NCBI GenBank assembly: GCA_964019155.1
Contig: OZ025243.1
Coordinates: forward strand, 85,080,411 to 85,144,410
DNA from: Osedax fenrisi
Lineage: Eukaryota; Annelida; Polychaeta; Sabellida; Siboglinidae
Length of the DNA: 64,000 nucleotides
Direction of reading: 5' to 3'
Shown here: piece by piece, positions 40,121 through 55,706 of the stretch
How the letters are laid out: each line of letters opens with the position of its first letter
Numbering within the stretch: the stretch's first letter is position 1
Notes under the pieces: generated by a model
Databases searched by the model: none
The model's input: only the letters and a program-made list of their open reading frames with translations
What the model was told of the DNA's origin: nothing
Position numbers and translations under genes: made by a program

Positions 40121-43100
40121 CTGGTAATGGCGATTAGAGGTGAGTAGGCGGTAGTTGATATCGAATTATCGTGAAAAAGCATGTGAATATATAGATATAT
40201 ATATAATAATAATAATAATAATAAATATTTATTAGAAGAAAGTTGTACATTTTTTTCGTATGAAGTATTTAAATTAATTATATTGTTTTTTCCTCTAAAA
40301 CGCTTCAGATAAAGATCAATATCTTTTCTATGCTGTCGCCCGAATGTATATATAGTTTATTGAATGACACACATGAAATGACATGGAACAATAATTTAAT
40401 ATTAAGTATCAATACTCAAGTATTAAATGAATAAAAATAACGATGGTCACGCCGTAATATATATTTTATATATAATATGTCTGAATATTTCATTATGAAA
40501 TAACTGTCTGTATAAATGAATACATACCAAAGATGTGTTTGTACGGCCGACGTATACAAGTGTATAATACATGTTTGTATAAGAAACCCATCAATAAACA
40601 TATAACACATATACACATTTATGTACAACAAGTTCACGCCCTGTATAAACACCTATCTTTATAAATACATGCACCTCTGACAAGTAAACATACTCTCACC
40701 TGTCTATTGGAAATATATTCGAGGTTGTTTAAACGTATGTCAATTTTAATTAATGTGCGACCTGACATGTATAAGACCTATCTATATAAATGCCCACCGT
40801 GCCTTATATACATCTTTCTATATAAACTATTACTATAAGTATAGATATAACACACACACACTGACCTGTCTGTATAGACATAACACACACACACACTGAC
40901 CTGTCTGTAGGCTATGTCCTCGAGGTCGTAGCGTTCGGGAGGTTCGTATGCATCGTTACAGTGGCCCTCGTCGTGCAACAGATCGGGTCTCCGATGCTGC
41001 ATCGAAGGGGGCGGGGGCGGGGCGATGCCGGCGTTCAGGTATTGCGTCATACCTATGTCGACGCCCCCGCCGCCGCCTCCTCCCCGCCCCGCCGAGGTGG
41101 AGCCCTTGTGCTTGACGCGCTTGCGGCGATACCTCACGAACAAGTATGTCAGTAGAACGCCGACCAGCACCAGCACGAGCAGCACGCATAGTAGACTTAT
41201 CACTGAGCGCGGGCGCGGGGTGGGGGGGGTATCGTTAACGGGTGGAATCGCCATCGGAGGGTTATAGTTTAGTATCATTGTTATTATCGTGTTGTCGGGT
41301 GTTATTATTGTTATAATATATTAATATTGTTATACCATATTAATATTTATATAATATATTATCATCATTATTATCAGATGTTATTATTATTATTATTATT
41401 ATCAGATTTTATTACTCGTATCCGATATTAGATATTATACATTTATATCGTTGTACATTATTCTCATTAGATAGTCTACAACCTCGATACTACTCGGGAG
41501 GGCTGATCTTATCGCACAATTAACCTATTGTCATTCTGGAGTTACTGCTAGGTAGCGCCACGATCAGCTTACAGTCGTCGAGCACGTTTCTCCTCCGCAC
41601 CACCCGATAGTGTTTGCCCGTCTCACCTTCCTCCACGGGCACAGATATCCCCTCGTAGGAGATGCTCGCTACGCAACCTTTGAACCCTAGTGTACGGTCG
41701 GTAACGAATATGTTATATATTTCTAATATCTGAAATGTTATTATTCATCTATATTGTTAGTGATTTTCAATTAAAATGTGCATTATAGATATAGTGTAAA
41801 CTGTTTAATACGGTATATATACTATAGTAAAATAAAATATTAAATAAATTTAGGATTTAGTAATTATGTGTTCCTCTAGATCATTGTATTTCATAACTAC
41901 CGTTAATTTTAGTACGATCAACGTAAATCTCTCTGTCGTGTTTGCCTATTTCGATCGTTGAGAAATTCGCTGCGATATTTTCCAGCGTTTCGTAGATTCC
42001 GTCGTCGAGTGAGATCTTCATTTCCTTATCTATATCGGTAAAGTAGAGCTTAGTAACTCAGGGTGGGCAGTGAGGCACTATATAGTTCTGCGATTGCCAT
42101 TATTATTAGCGATTATAAAGTGTAGGTACTGAAATAAAGGCGGCTAAAATTGGGGAAATACTATTTAATGTTTATTAAGCGAAGTGTTTGATTTTTTAAA
42201 TTAATAGTATATAGAGAGCTCGTACAAGTTTAAATTAGATTTAATGTTGCCCAAAGATGGTTGTAGTACTACCACCACCCGCTCATAGGGGAACCATAAC
42301 AGTAACGGTGTCTAACTCGTATGGGAGATGCTTATCGTGTGCCAGTCATCATCGGAAACGTGTAAAGAGGTGGTTCGGGTCTTCCCTCTGAAGTCGTGCC
42401 AGCGTAGATTTCCTTCTGAGATCTATAAATAGTATTGCTTGAAATAATGAAGTAGATCTTGTAATCGTTATAAATATTGTAGCTTGTTTGTATAAAATTT
42501 CGAAAATGTTTAGATAGAAGATGTTTTTAATTATATTTTCATATTTTGAAAATAATTTATTTTATATATCAGCTACACTTCCGTAATCAATATTAAAATT
42601 ATCGTTACACAAATAGATTATATATACAATACAAATAATGATTATTATTTATTAGAAATTTCGTATTGATGAGTGTTTGTAACATAATACATCTGAATAC
42701 AAATTGTCTTAAAAATATTTTTTTTTCTTATTAATTAGCTTAATAATTTTATTTTAACTAAGTATTATTACTATTATAATATTTATATTGTATTCGTTAT
42801 TCATTAATGAATTTTTAAATAATTTTAAAAGATTTAAATTACAATTTAGTGGAATCACTTTATAAATAACTATTTTTAAATAAAATCTAATTTTTAAATA
42901 ACGTTATCGTTAAAAAATATTTCCAATTTATACTTTCGGCTATATATATCGGTAAATAAAAATAAAATCAATCTATATCTTTTACTTAGAGGTTATATTA
43001 ATCCTATTATAACTAAACATAACATTAGTGAACTAGTAGTGTTAGTAGAGGTGGATCTACCCAGGTGTACTAACGTAAATGATTGACGCCGGTGGCTGTG

Positions 43101-45231
43101 ACATCGTCAGCAGAGCCGTAGTCCGTTGAGAGGTCTTGAAGCGAACGCGCAAGGTACGTTCCGCTCCGGCGAGCATCGAGGTCAGCCGCAGTCGTCTGTA
43201 GCCATCCGTCCACTCTAACGACAGCTGAGATTGTTCGCCGAACTTATAACTCGTGGTGTCTACATCTGGTGGGGGGGGTAACACTGGGTTATGAGATGTG
43301 TGTGAGGGGTAGCGTAGCGTCGTGTTGTGGGGGGGGGGGTAAAGTTATTTATTCCTATTACGTAATATTAGTTATGTAATGATGTTAAGTAATCATAAAA
43401 TTTGTATTCGCTTTCTCGTACTCATTATTGTATCACGAAGATTATATAAAGTATTGGTTAGTTACGATAATATACTTATAGTTATAAACTATTCATATGC
43501 TGGAATACAACTTTTGTTTTATTCATACGTTCATATAATTTAAATTACAATTTAGTAAACGAGTAAAAAACTTACAATATACATTTATCGTTTATTAATT
43601 TCACTTATTTATTAAATTAAATTAAAACAATTATATATGAAATATGATTTCACTATATAATACGATACTATAACATTAAATCTATAATAAGTAACATTTA
43701 TTATTTATATATAAAATATAAAATAACACAATATAAAAAATGTGAACGAATATATATTAAATACAATTAATTTGTTGAAATATTTATCTAAAATACATTT
43801 ATTTATGTATTCCTTTATTGTATATTAGTATTAAATAACCACTGATTATAATGTGTTTACCCACTGATTATAATGTATATACAAACTTCTATTACAGAAC
43901 GGCCCCATGAATCCCTCTTTGCAATCACATCTAGCAGAGGTCCACGCGCTGACACATTCACCTTGATTGTGACATCTGACATCGGAACACGTCACCTCCT
44001 TCTGACAACCTAATACGTAGTTTAGTTTATATTTCACATGTGGATTATGAATTTAAAATAATTATATATTTATATCGGAATAATGTGAACATTTTATAAT
44101 TTTTTTATATAGTAAATGAGAATAAATTTAGAGATAAAATGAGTTAAAATTAATAGAAAATAATATATTAATTAATAAATGATATTATTTATTATTAACA
44201 TAAGAAAATAAATGTTCCTAATTAAGTCTAGGGTACAAATATTGAAAGTACTATAGCTTTGGTAATAGTTAATTGCCTCAGCTCTTGATTCTACGAGTAA
44301 CCACAAATAAGAAGTCTACATCTAATACTACCAATAGCTAGGGGCGCTGGAACGATGGTGTGTATGTAGGGGGGATCAACCAATCAAAATAAATTGTGTG
44401 GTAAAAGTGGGGGGGGGGGCCAATACATAGGAGGTCCCCCTAGATTTAAAGTGGGCGGGGGACATATCTCCCCCCGTCCCCCCCTGTTGCAGCGCCCCTA
44501 CCAACAGCACACAGTTTATAGCGATGTGTACAGACCTCTGGTGATGCCTCGAGAGCTGATGATATCCGTGTCCAGCAAACTGATGCCATCGACAACCACC
44601 TCCCTCATGCAGCCTGTGAAATCTGACGTGTCCAGCCTCTTCGTCATCTCGTCCCCCATCTCTCCGTTGACTCCTCCTTTAGTTATGTGAGAAGTTTCTC
44701 GAAGTTAATTTTTATTTTTTAATTGTTAGGTTTATTTTCGATTCATTTTTATTATTCTTTAATTTTTATCATTTTTCTACATGTATTTACACTTATTTTC
44801 ACAGTCACACACATTAATTTACAATAGCAATGATTGCAATTAATGTGCACATTATACTACCAATAGCAGGAGATGTATAATGTACATTGTACTTTGATTG
44901 ATTGATTGATTAATAAGTAAGTTGAGGGTTATATGAACAAACACAATTATATGAAACATTAATATAACAAATAAACGAATATAATATAGTATATATATAT
45001 ATATATAATGATTTATAAATGCCATATTACAAATAGTAGAAGTAGTGTAGTAGATTACTATTTAATATTAGCATAGTGAATTACTATATTTGCTGTATAG
45101 ACTATAGTAGTAACTAACTAAGTAAATGAGGTAAAACTCTCATTATTTGTGTTATCGTTCGAAATATGCATGTAAATCATCCGAAATATTGAAATATTTT
45201 TATTTTAGTAATGTAGTACATCTCAAATTAT

Positions 45232-45268
<37 letters not shown>

Positions 45269-45531
45269 GTATGTGTGTTTATTTACTTATTCAAGTTTAA
45301 TAGAGGGAATATCTAACCTATTATCATAATCTTTGCAGCCGAAGACATTAATTTCATATTTGAGCTAATAGATTTCGTACAGTATTGATCTTTACATTGT
45401 TCACACTCATAATCATTGCAATTCTGAACAGTCATTTTTCCACTCTGAAGTTGTTGCATTATTAGTAGTAAGGGAGATCGAATATTATATTAATTCAGTT
45501 ATAATTAAAGCACATAATATTATAAATATGA

Positions 45532-45577
<46 letters not shown>

Positions 45578-48500
45578 TTACATATAAATACTTCTAATGA
45601 CTTATATAAATATTAATTTATTTAAAAAAAATAACATTTTGAAATCGATTCGCGACGATTCGTTTCCAGTTTCCGTCGTGCATTTTGAAGTTAGCGATCC
45701 GGATTTTGATTGGTCGAGAGTTGTCGTCGATTACGTATACAAACACCGCGTCACCTAATCGATCGATATCATTATCACATAACACACTTGTATTGTTTTG
45801 GGTGGCTAGGATATCCGATCCTTTCTCGATAGATCATTGAATAATAATCAATGTAACAGCGCAGTGAATAATCAAACAAGTGTGGAAAGTTTTATCATTA
45901 AAACATAAGTAATTCATATTTGTTACTATATACGAGTGCAATAGTTATTATTATTGACATATAAATCTTATTAGAACTAAATTTATATTTACCGGAGAGT
46001 TTTAATAGACTAATATCTACTACAGAGTTTACATTTCGTTGTAGGTATTATAATAACAACCTACTTTAACCACAATCATAACAATAATAACCATCCGTAA
46101 TGTGTGTGTATCATTATTAACTTTGTTATGTGTGGAACTTTCCATGTGCGTCCGATATTTAGTTCACCGCTAATTATTACATAATATGTTTACCATCTGG
46201 CTAATTAGGGCGACAGACGTAATGAGTGTGACTGCACTCACATACCGAATCCAGCCAGTATAATATTGTCACTTCGGTCGTAGGCATTATTAGTACCACA
46301 CGCATCTAGGTACCCGCATGCATGGCACATCAGTGTCATGTGTTCTTGCCATTCTAATAAAGCTTATATATAACACCCACTCGATCTCTTAACAACATAA
46401 CCAACTTGACACGAGCACGCCTTACACTAACCGTTAATCAACTGTAAACTGATGTATCCTCCCCCGTCGTCCGCGTAGTAGAACAACAACGCGTAGGGGT
46501 CGCGCGTTCTAAAGGTCAACGCGACGGTGTTGTTCAGGTCGTTCACGCGGAAGTGTCTGACCTCCAGGAAGGACAGAGCGGCGAAGGTCACAGAATCACC
46601 GTCCGCGGCGCAAGTAGCCGGCCGCGCGAGAGAGGTGGACGAACAGACTTTATCGGCGCATTCCGATGTTGCGTGTTCGCATCGAGCGCCTTGATATCCT
46701 GCGCGACGGAGAATAAAATTTGCATATACTTGCGTGTTATAATACATGATGTATATAATATATGCCGGCGTATTACTTATATATTTAAATTTATATATAT
46801 ATATATATTGGGAAATAATTTAATACGCTTATATAGAGTAGACGAGTCCAACCTGTTTTACAATTGCAAACGAAAGATCCGTCGTTATTAGTACAAGTGC
46901 CTCCGTTATCGCAAGCGATCTTAGTACTGCATTCGTCCACATCCGCCGTACAATTAGGCCCCGCCCAGCCCCGATTACAATGACACACCCATGAGTCATC
47001 GTCCCGCCTACAACACACTCCGTTAACGCAGCGCCGACACCCACCACTAGGGGGAGTATCGCACCGAACGCTTCCGACGATAGGATACGACACGAGAGCG
47101 TCGTAACGAGTGACGTAGGCGACCTCTAGTGGAAGGTTCGGGTCGCGATCGTACACTACGCTACACCCGCCTCCTTCGCTACAACCGCTGCAATCGGTCG
47201 CCGACACTATTTCAACTCGGGCGGCGATCTCCGCCTCGATTTCGTCTCGTATCGACTCTAGTTCGCGTCGCAACCGTTCCGACGATAACAGTAACCGCGA
47301 GTCGGGTTCGTTGTCGCGCGCCGTGAACACTAATCTGACGTAAGCCCCTCCGCTGGACACGCTCAACATCCCGACCTCGACGTCCAACGACGTCTGCACC
47401 ACGCCCACGAACCCCGCGTAGAACCGATGCAGCGCCGAGAACCGCACCCCGGTCACGAGACAGGTCACCGCCGCCGTGGAGAGGTCGCGTACGTCGTACA
47501 CGCGCGCCGTGACCGTAACCTCGTACGCCACCGAACGAGGGCCTCCGTCGTTACCGGCGAGACGGACCGTTACGGCTTCGGTCGCGGCGGCCGGTCTATC
47601 TCCGACGGTGAACATCTCGCAGTCGCTGTCTACTTCGTAGGAGGACGCGGCTGAAGTCTGGGCGCACCCGTACCTTCCGACGGTGTCGGGATCTCGCGGC
47701 GACACCGCGCCCAACGATACCCTTCCGGTGACCTGTTGAGCGGTGGTCAAGGTCACCGTACGGCCGGCGTCCGTCGGAGGGTTATCGTTAGAGTCCGTTA
47801 CTTCTACCACCAGGGGGCTCTGGTAGGTGGCGCCGTCGACGTCGACGATGGCGATTAGTAGCGACACCTCGCGGACGCGTTCGTAGTCTACCGGCGATGT
47901 GGACCGTAGTATGCCGGACTGAGCGTCCAATCGAAAGAGTTCGTTGTGCGATAGTAGCGCGTAAGTGTAACTGTTTCTGTAGTCGTCGGCGTTTAAGCTG
48001 ATCGATACCCGGTTTGAGGTCGACGGCGAACGTTTGACCTTGTAATTAGTGCCGAGGTCGGAGGAATGTACCGCCGGCAGGAAGTCTTCGTCTATCGTGT
48101 ACATCTTAAGACCGGCGATGATTTGACCTACTTTATTCTCCATCATAGTGGGTGGTCTAGGGAACGACAGTGTCGGAGAGTTGTCGTCTTTGTCCAGTAT
48201 TCTTATGTAGACCTCTATTTCAACTGTTTAATGTAATACTTGTTATGATACTATATGTGATATCAATTATTATTTATGGTACATATTGAATAGTTTAGAA
48301 TGATCGCGATACATATAACATATATTATCAGTTTTAGGAATTCATATCTTAAATTATCATACAAAATAATCATAAAATTTATTTATTATAATAGTTACGA
48401 TAATTTATTTCAATATGATACTAAATGTTGTTATAAAGAATAGTTGAAGTTTTAGGCTATTTTCATATAAAATATCATCAGTATTATATTCACCGTTTAC

Positions 48501-50779
48501 ATCACAGTTTACGTCTCGTGACAATCGTATTTAATCAGATTATTATTTTTTTGAAAGCAGGATTAAAACTAGCTCAGGATGCTATTGAATAACTGTGTCA
48601 TGTGACATAACCAGGGAAATGTTAAAACAGCATCTTACATTATTTTATAACATACATAATAAATAATGTAATAGTAATGATGTTTTATATGAAAATAGCC
48701 TAAAACAATAACTTCAACTATTCTTAATTTCAAAATTTAGTATTATATTGAAATAAATTATTATAACTATTATAATAAATAAATTTTATGATTATTTTTA
48801 TATAATATAATGAGATCATATTTTTTAAATAATTATATATATGTTTAATTACTATATTCATATATATATATATATATATATATAAGTAAATATAATAAGG
48901 GGAAATATAATAGATATATTGAAATAATATGTAAATTAATTCAATCTTTAAGCGATTAATAATTCTAAACACTAGCCTGCATGGGTTTCTCTTTTCGTGT
49001 CGTTATTCGTAATCAATAGTTTATATAAATCTACATCTTCTCTATCCAGTTTCTTTTTCAAGAGTATGAATGTTGAGTCGATTATAAAATGTTCATTATT
49101 TATTTCATAATCAAAATTTTTACTGAAAAGATGAAATATAATATAAATATATATATATATAATGAAATAGAGTAATTGGTCTATCTTATGGAAATAAATC
49201 ACTATAATTAGTGTTCACTACATCCATATAAAAACCTCAATTCTGGTAAAACCACGCTCCCGATAATACTTCCCAGTCGAGCGTCTTCTTCTACTTCGAA
49301 GTAATAGAAATCTCGCTGATCTTTGCTAGCGCCGCTATCTCTGAACAGGAAGTTCACCGAACACGTAGAGTATTTCACTGGAGAAAGCGGATTTATCACC
49401 ATAACGGTGCTAGAGAAATCACTGTCCACGATCCGTGAGTCTGCATTAGTAACGTTAATGATAGGTGATGGGAGAAGGGGGCATTACTTATGTGGTGTAT
49501 CAAAAGTATTTAATAAGAGATTATATAATATTACGATCAATCATGCGTGACCACATTAACGTGTATCGAAGTCACCATCGAACAATTCACCCCTTATACC
49601 TCGCCCCGTTAATGTTACACCTCAACAGTGAATATATTAATAATGCTAATTATAATTTATTAGAAGTTTTGCGTTTACAATAATATGATGAATATAAATA
49701 TTCAGTATTCGATATTTTTTACTTCTAAATCAGAGGCCCACACTTTCGAATATGCGCTTTCTAACGAATTTACGAATATTAGTACGAACTGTTTGATTTA
49801 AAAAGTGCGCTTATTATTCACGAACATTCTCTAATGGCCGCCGCTACGACTATTCACGAGTGTGACCTCGACTAAAGAACGTCACATTAACACGTAACTC
49901 TATTTATCGCTGTCGGGCTGATAGCGATTTAGTTTGCGTGCGTAACCACCTCGCTTATGAAGGTATAGACGTCCCGTATCGCGCGCGACCTTGACCTCCC
50001 GCTCACTCGCGTCTCTGATTACGTAATATCTGAGTTCTCCGTAGGCGCCCGTATCTTTATCTTTAGCGTAGACGTTTCCTACCTATAGGGGGTGTTACGA
50101 GGGCATATTATATATATAAATCATATTATTAAGGGGTAATCGTCTCGATAAGCAACACTGCTTCTATAATTACTCCGGCAGTGCCTAAATCTGATAATAA
50201 TAATAATAATAATAATAATATTTGTTTGATTAACTGAAATACAATAATTCATGTGAATTATATTGATAATTGCAAAGTACTACGCATACTAATATAAATG
50301 GTGGTTTGCGAATTATTACCGTATAGCACAATAAAGATGGAATTTTATCGAGGATATCACTACTCGACTCGAAGCGGGCGTATGTTAAATGTAGTTCTAT
50401 AAATATACGCTAGCTCGAAACCTCAGCAAGTCCTTGGCTGTACATGTAGTAATATTCGTAGTTCACGAAAAGAGGCGTGTCTTCATTTTCATCCGCGATG
50501 TCTGTAATATATGGGGGCGGTTTAGATGAATTACACTATTATATAATAATCTTTATAATTCACTTCTTCGGTAACGGCTGAAGAAACATCTTTTATTGTA
50601 AATATCATTAAAATTATTATAATATTACGATATAACATAGCAGTTTAGATATTCTTACCATTACTATTTTTTAAATGTCTAAATAATCTATTTAATATAA
50701 TAATTGTTATGACATAATTTATAGTAGATTATTTATAGTATTATAGTGTAATTATTATTAATATTATTTATAGTATAAT

Positions 50780-50813
<34 letters not shown>

Positions 50814-51459
50814 GTCATACTATACTTAATAGAATATAGTACCTAAGGTATTATATATATATAAACTAGGTCGTATTATATAATACCATCATACCTATAA
50901 TGACGATACAAGTGTCTTCACCGACTACGTTGCTAGCGACGACCGTGAACTCGTAGCGCCGCCTGGTTTCATAGTCGAGAGTACGCCCATTACCCTGGGC
51001 CACCGTTATCACTCCATCCTCACCGATAGCGAACTCCCCTCCACCTCGTATAGCGTACACGATCAGTTCCCCGTTACCGTAGATACGGCCCGCAACGGTG
51101 CCGGGCGGCGAGTTCTCCGCGACGGAGAATGTGTACTTGGGGCGCGTGAAGCGAGGGGGCGTGTCCACGGCGTTAAGGACGTCGACGGTCAAGACGGCGC
51201 TGATAGTGGTCAGTACGTCGGCGTCTGTAGTACTCGCGACGATCACCAGGTGGTGGGTCGGCGACGTCTCGTAATCGAGTCTACAAGAGGGTATCGGTGT
51301 AATGTATTCGTGTGGGGCGATATCTGTTATTATTATTTGCCTGGCGTAGACTTATTGAGAGGTTTATTCATTAAAATTAGAATATAACTTTTTAGAAGTT
51401 TAACATACAATATGTAGTAAATAATGAATACTAAAAAGTAAGTTTATATATATTATTAT

Positions 51460-51493
<34 letters not shown>

Positions 51494-54400
51494 GCTTTGG
51501 TTCTCAAAATGGAAATGATTTCACTTTCATAAAATTATTTAGTCACTGTCAAGGTACAATTAAAATTATTAAAACGCAAGAATAATTAGTGTAGACTAAA
51601 TTTACGAAACTTATATAAAGTGTAGAATAGTAAAAACAGATAGTACGAATAACGTATACTTGGAATAGAATATATAACGTAGAAGGTTGATAGTTTATAA
51701 TCTATATAATAGAGTATAAGTAATACACCCATATTAGTCGTATAACGGTAACTAACTGCGCTCTTAGCGTGATAACTCCTCGACTATCGATAACGAACAG
51801 CTCGCTTCCGTTCTTTATCGTGTATTCAACCGCGACGTTCACTCGAAACCTGGCTACGGTGGCGCCTACAGCGGTGTCTTCCGGTATCGATACGGTTTCC
51901 GAGGCGGTGGTGAACTCAGGCTTAACGTAGTCGACTCGAGACTCTTCAGTGGTGATGGTGAACGAAGTGGTCAGAGGTCGGTAGGGGTCATCGTCCGTCA
52001 GAGTTATGCGTAGTTGATCAGGCACGTTCGTATCGAGCGGCTTGGCTAGTGTCACCCAACCTATGTATCGACCATTACATGTATATAGAGTTTAATTCTT
52101 ATTCAATATATATATAGATGATGATAGGATAATTTTCTCGATACTTTTGAATAACAACCTAAATCTGATAGTTAAAAAAATAAGAGTATATTTATAAATT
52201 TTACCCGTTATTTTGTCGATACGGAAATATTCATTTTCGCCGATTTCGTAATTAACGCGTTTCGAATTCCTGAAATTATATTTAGGATTAAAAATGAATT
52301 TCGCTGCGAAAATAGCGATATAAATCCACCTTTCCCGAATGCGCAGCATCTTTCTTCCGACCGCGAACCACTTATAATAGAAAAGTGTGCTCTTCGCGTC
52401 CACTTCGGGAGGCTGAGCATTAACCGGATACACGACCACTGTGATATCCAAGTGAGAAGATAACGACGGAACGCCTAGATCACTGACGGTCACTCGTAGT
52501 GCGTAGGTTCCCGTTGTAAGCGTTCCCTCGACGGTTAATTCTCCTCTGCCGCTGATACTGAACACGTCTGCGGAAAACGTACGGATTAATGCGCGCTAAT
52601 GAATTAACAAAGTCGTAAATAGTTCATACTAGTGGATAATAAGTGTGGATTAAATCTTTATTCGAAGCCCTTTAGATGGAAAAAGATATTGTATACTTTT
52701 TTGTTATTTATTATACAATTATAATACAAAAAATTTCAAATAAATGCTTATTATTAATATTGGTGTGATATCATTGTTTTTATGCAATTAAATATATCAA
52801 AAATTGACAAATAATTAATAATTTAATTATAGTTGAAATACATCACTATATTCGACAATATTTACCTGAAGAATCAACGATAGTATAGAAAATGACTTTA
52901 TTATCTTTGAGATCGTTGTCTGTTACATTGAACGTTGTCACGTTCTTCGTGGCGCTGTCGATATCGTAGGTCAAAGGGGTCGTTGGAGCGAATAAAGGAT
53001 TATTATCATTTCTGTCGAGTACACTGACGGGAATAATCGTAGAAGTCTGAAACAATTCAGTGTATTGATTAGTTATATTTATTTTGTTGATTGGTCGATA
53101 AGTTAAGTTAAAGTTTAAAGTAAAAGGTTCAAATTTTATTTAACGATAACATATATTATTGTAATAAACAAAGAACACCAAATTAAATAAATAATGAACG
53201 TAAAGGTTGTACACTGTACAATGTACAGTTACCGTAGAGTATAGGTATATCCCAACATATATAGGAGAGTCCCCTCTTGGTGGGTATAGATTACGAGATA
53301 ATCTCTGGTTCTATCATTTGAGCAGAAATTGCATTTGTTAAATTATACTTTCTGAACTCAATAAACTATTTTCATTCATTCATTCATTCGTATATGTATC
53401 ATATTAACATAAATTAAATAAACCTGAAATTTCGCATCGTTTATTTGAACTTTAACATCATATTTCTCCTGAGTTTCTCGATCCAATGTCTTTTTATTAC
53501 GAATAATTCCGGTTACTTTATGTATCTCAAAGGTATCCGTGTAGGAAAGTAACTTGTAACTATGCAATATAAATATGAATAATAAATAGTGGTTATTATT
53601 TAAGTAGTAAAGTATATTATTAATATTCATTAGTAGATATTGCTAGATAGTTATGAATATTCAACTAATAAGTAGATAAGTAAATGTGTAAATAAGTAGG
53701 TATTAGGTAAGTAAGTAAATAAGAAAGCAAAGTGTAAGTAAGTGAGGAATTAAATAAGTAAGTAGGTAAATAAAACTAAATATAAGTAAGTAAATAGGTA
53801 ATTATGAAAGTAAGTATATTGTAATTAGGATAATATGTAACTAAGTAAGTAAGCAAGAAAAGTGAACAAAATAATTACGTGAGCAACGTAATTAAGTGAG
53901 AAATAAATAATTAATAGATAAATTAAATATATAAAGCGATGCATATTTAAATAGAAAAGGTGGTATGCGAGTAATGGTTTATCGAGGCTGATTCACTATT
54001 GCGTCATGGTTACCTAATGGTGGCGTTGTTTCCGACATCTTTATCGGAGGCCAACACTTTAAGAACTTCGGTCCCGATTGCAGAGTTTTCGTAAATCTTG
54101 CCCGAGAAATATCCGTTAAACACGGGATGATTGTCGTTAGAGTCTTTGACGACGACAGTTATCACTGTGTAGAATATATCTTCACTCTGTTGATGTATGT
54201 TGCATGTTCGAATTAATTACCAGACTTTAATTTAATTTATAAATATATCATTTTAATTGATATTATTTATATAAGCCTGAATCGGGATTAAATTCTTTAC
54301 ATTAATCTTATATACTTATTAAACGTAGAATCCTATTTTAATTAAGTTTTAATTATAAAATCAATTTAAGATTTTAATTTTATAATAAATTATATATATC

Positions 54401-55640
54401 GAAAAGTATATAATATATATAATAAATTACCATCATGAAACGATATATTTAAATTATATATTACTAACACTGAATAATATAATTAACATTATACCTACAT
54501 AATTGGATATCAAATTAACTTAAATTTAAAACATAGATGAATAATTCCAACATCGATAGACGACGCGGATAGCTACGCATAACTAGAATTAAACCCCTTC
54601 GGCGATGGCCTTCACGACTAGGATGTATCTATCACGAGTCTCTCTGTCCAGCTGATTATTCAGATGGAGTGTAGCCCCTCTCGTCGCGTGGTTCTCGATT
54701 CTGAACGTGTTGCCCTGATTTCCGGACACCAGCGAACATCGACATTTCGACGAAATCGACGCCTCGAATCCGTGAGTTCCTTCTTCGATCGTTAAACTCG
54801 AATAACTCTCCGAGAAACTGCTCATTTTTGTTATTAAATATATATCTACTATCTAAATAATGAATTCGTCTAAATTATTGAATGATGTACTTTATGATAA
54901 GAGTCTTAGCTCTTTTTAATGATTTTAAAGACTTCGTGTTTAGTTCCAATTAAAATAACATTTAATTCCATTTATAAACGATATAAGAACTAAAAATAAC
55001 TCGATATTTATTAACTTATTAATTTAAAATTCCCACTAAAATACAATAATATTAGTATTATGTATTCTTTACCAAGGTTGCACTGCTTCCGTCTGCTTCA
55101 CGATAATATTGACTATCACTTCTGACTTCTTTGTTACCCAGCCGTCGTCCTTAGCAACTATACGCAGTGTGTACTCGGTGGCATTCACGGGGTGTATAGT
55201 TACGTTTGTGACCCTTATTTCTCCATCTTTGATGACGAATAATCCTTGATGATCGTCGATTAGATGGTAGCTGAAATATTAAAAAAGGGTGTTATAAATC
55301 AATTATATATTATTATTATTATTATTATTATTACTAGCATATTAAACTTTTTATACCTGAGTAATTATAAAGGCAAACACTCATTGAGATAATTACCCAT
55401 AATTACAAATATGATATATTATATATATATATATATTTAATTTCAAATGGTATTTTATTTTTGGTACATATTAATATTATAAACTAATATACAACCGTAG
55501 TATTATTAATATTTCATAAATGTATTGTATATAAGATAACAATTATTTAAAACATATATTCTATATCATATCAAATATATATATATATGTATATATATTT
55601 ATTTATATTGAATTAAATTGAAATTACCTATTCTATATAA

Positions 55641-55706
<66 letters not shown>

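Noticed and set aside
41203..41278. Upstream extension of the Fat transmembrane exon (NPPMAIPPVNDTPP)
   Set aside because: No acceptor AG supports it, while CGCTCAG at 41203-41205 gives a phase match with the preceding LamG exon.
47129..47654. Plus-strand open frames opposite the large Fat exon
   Set aside because: Shadows of GC-rich minus-strand coding with clear EGF and cadherin motifs.
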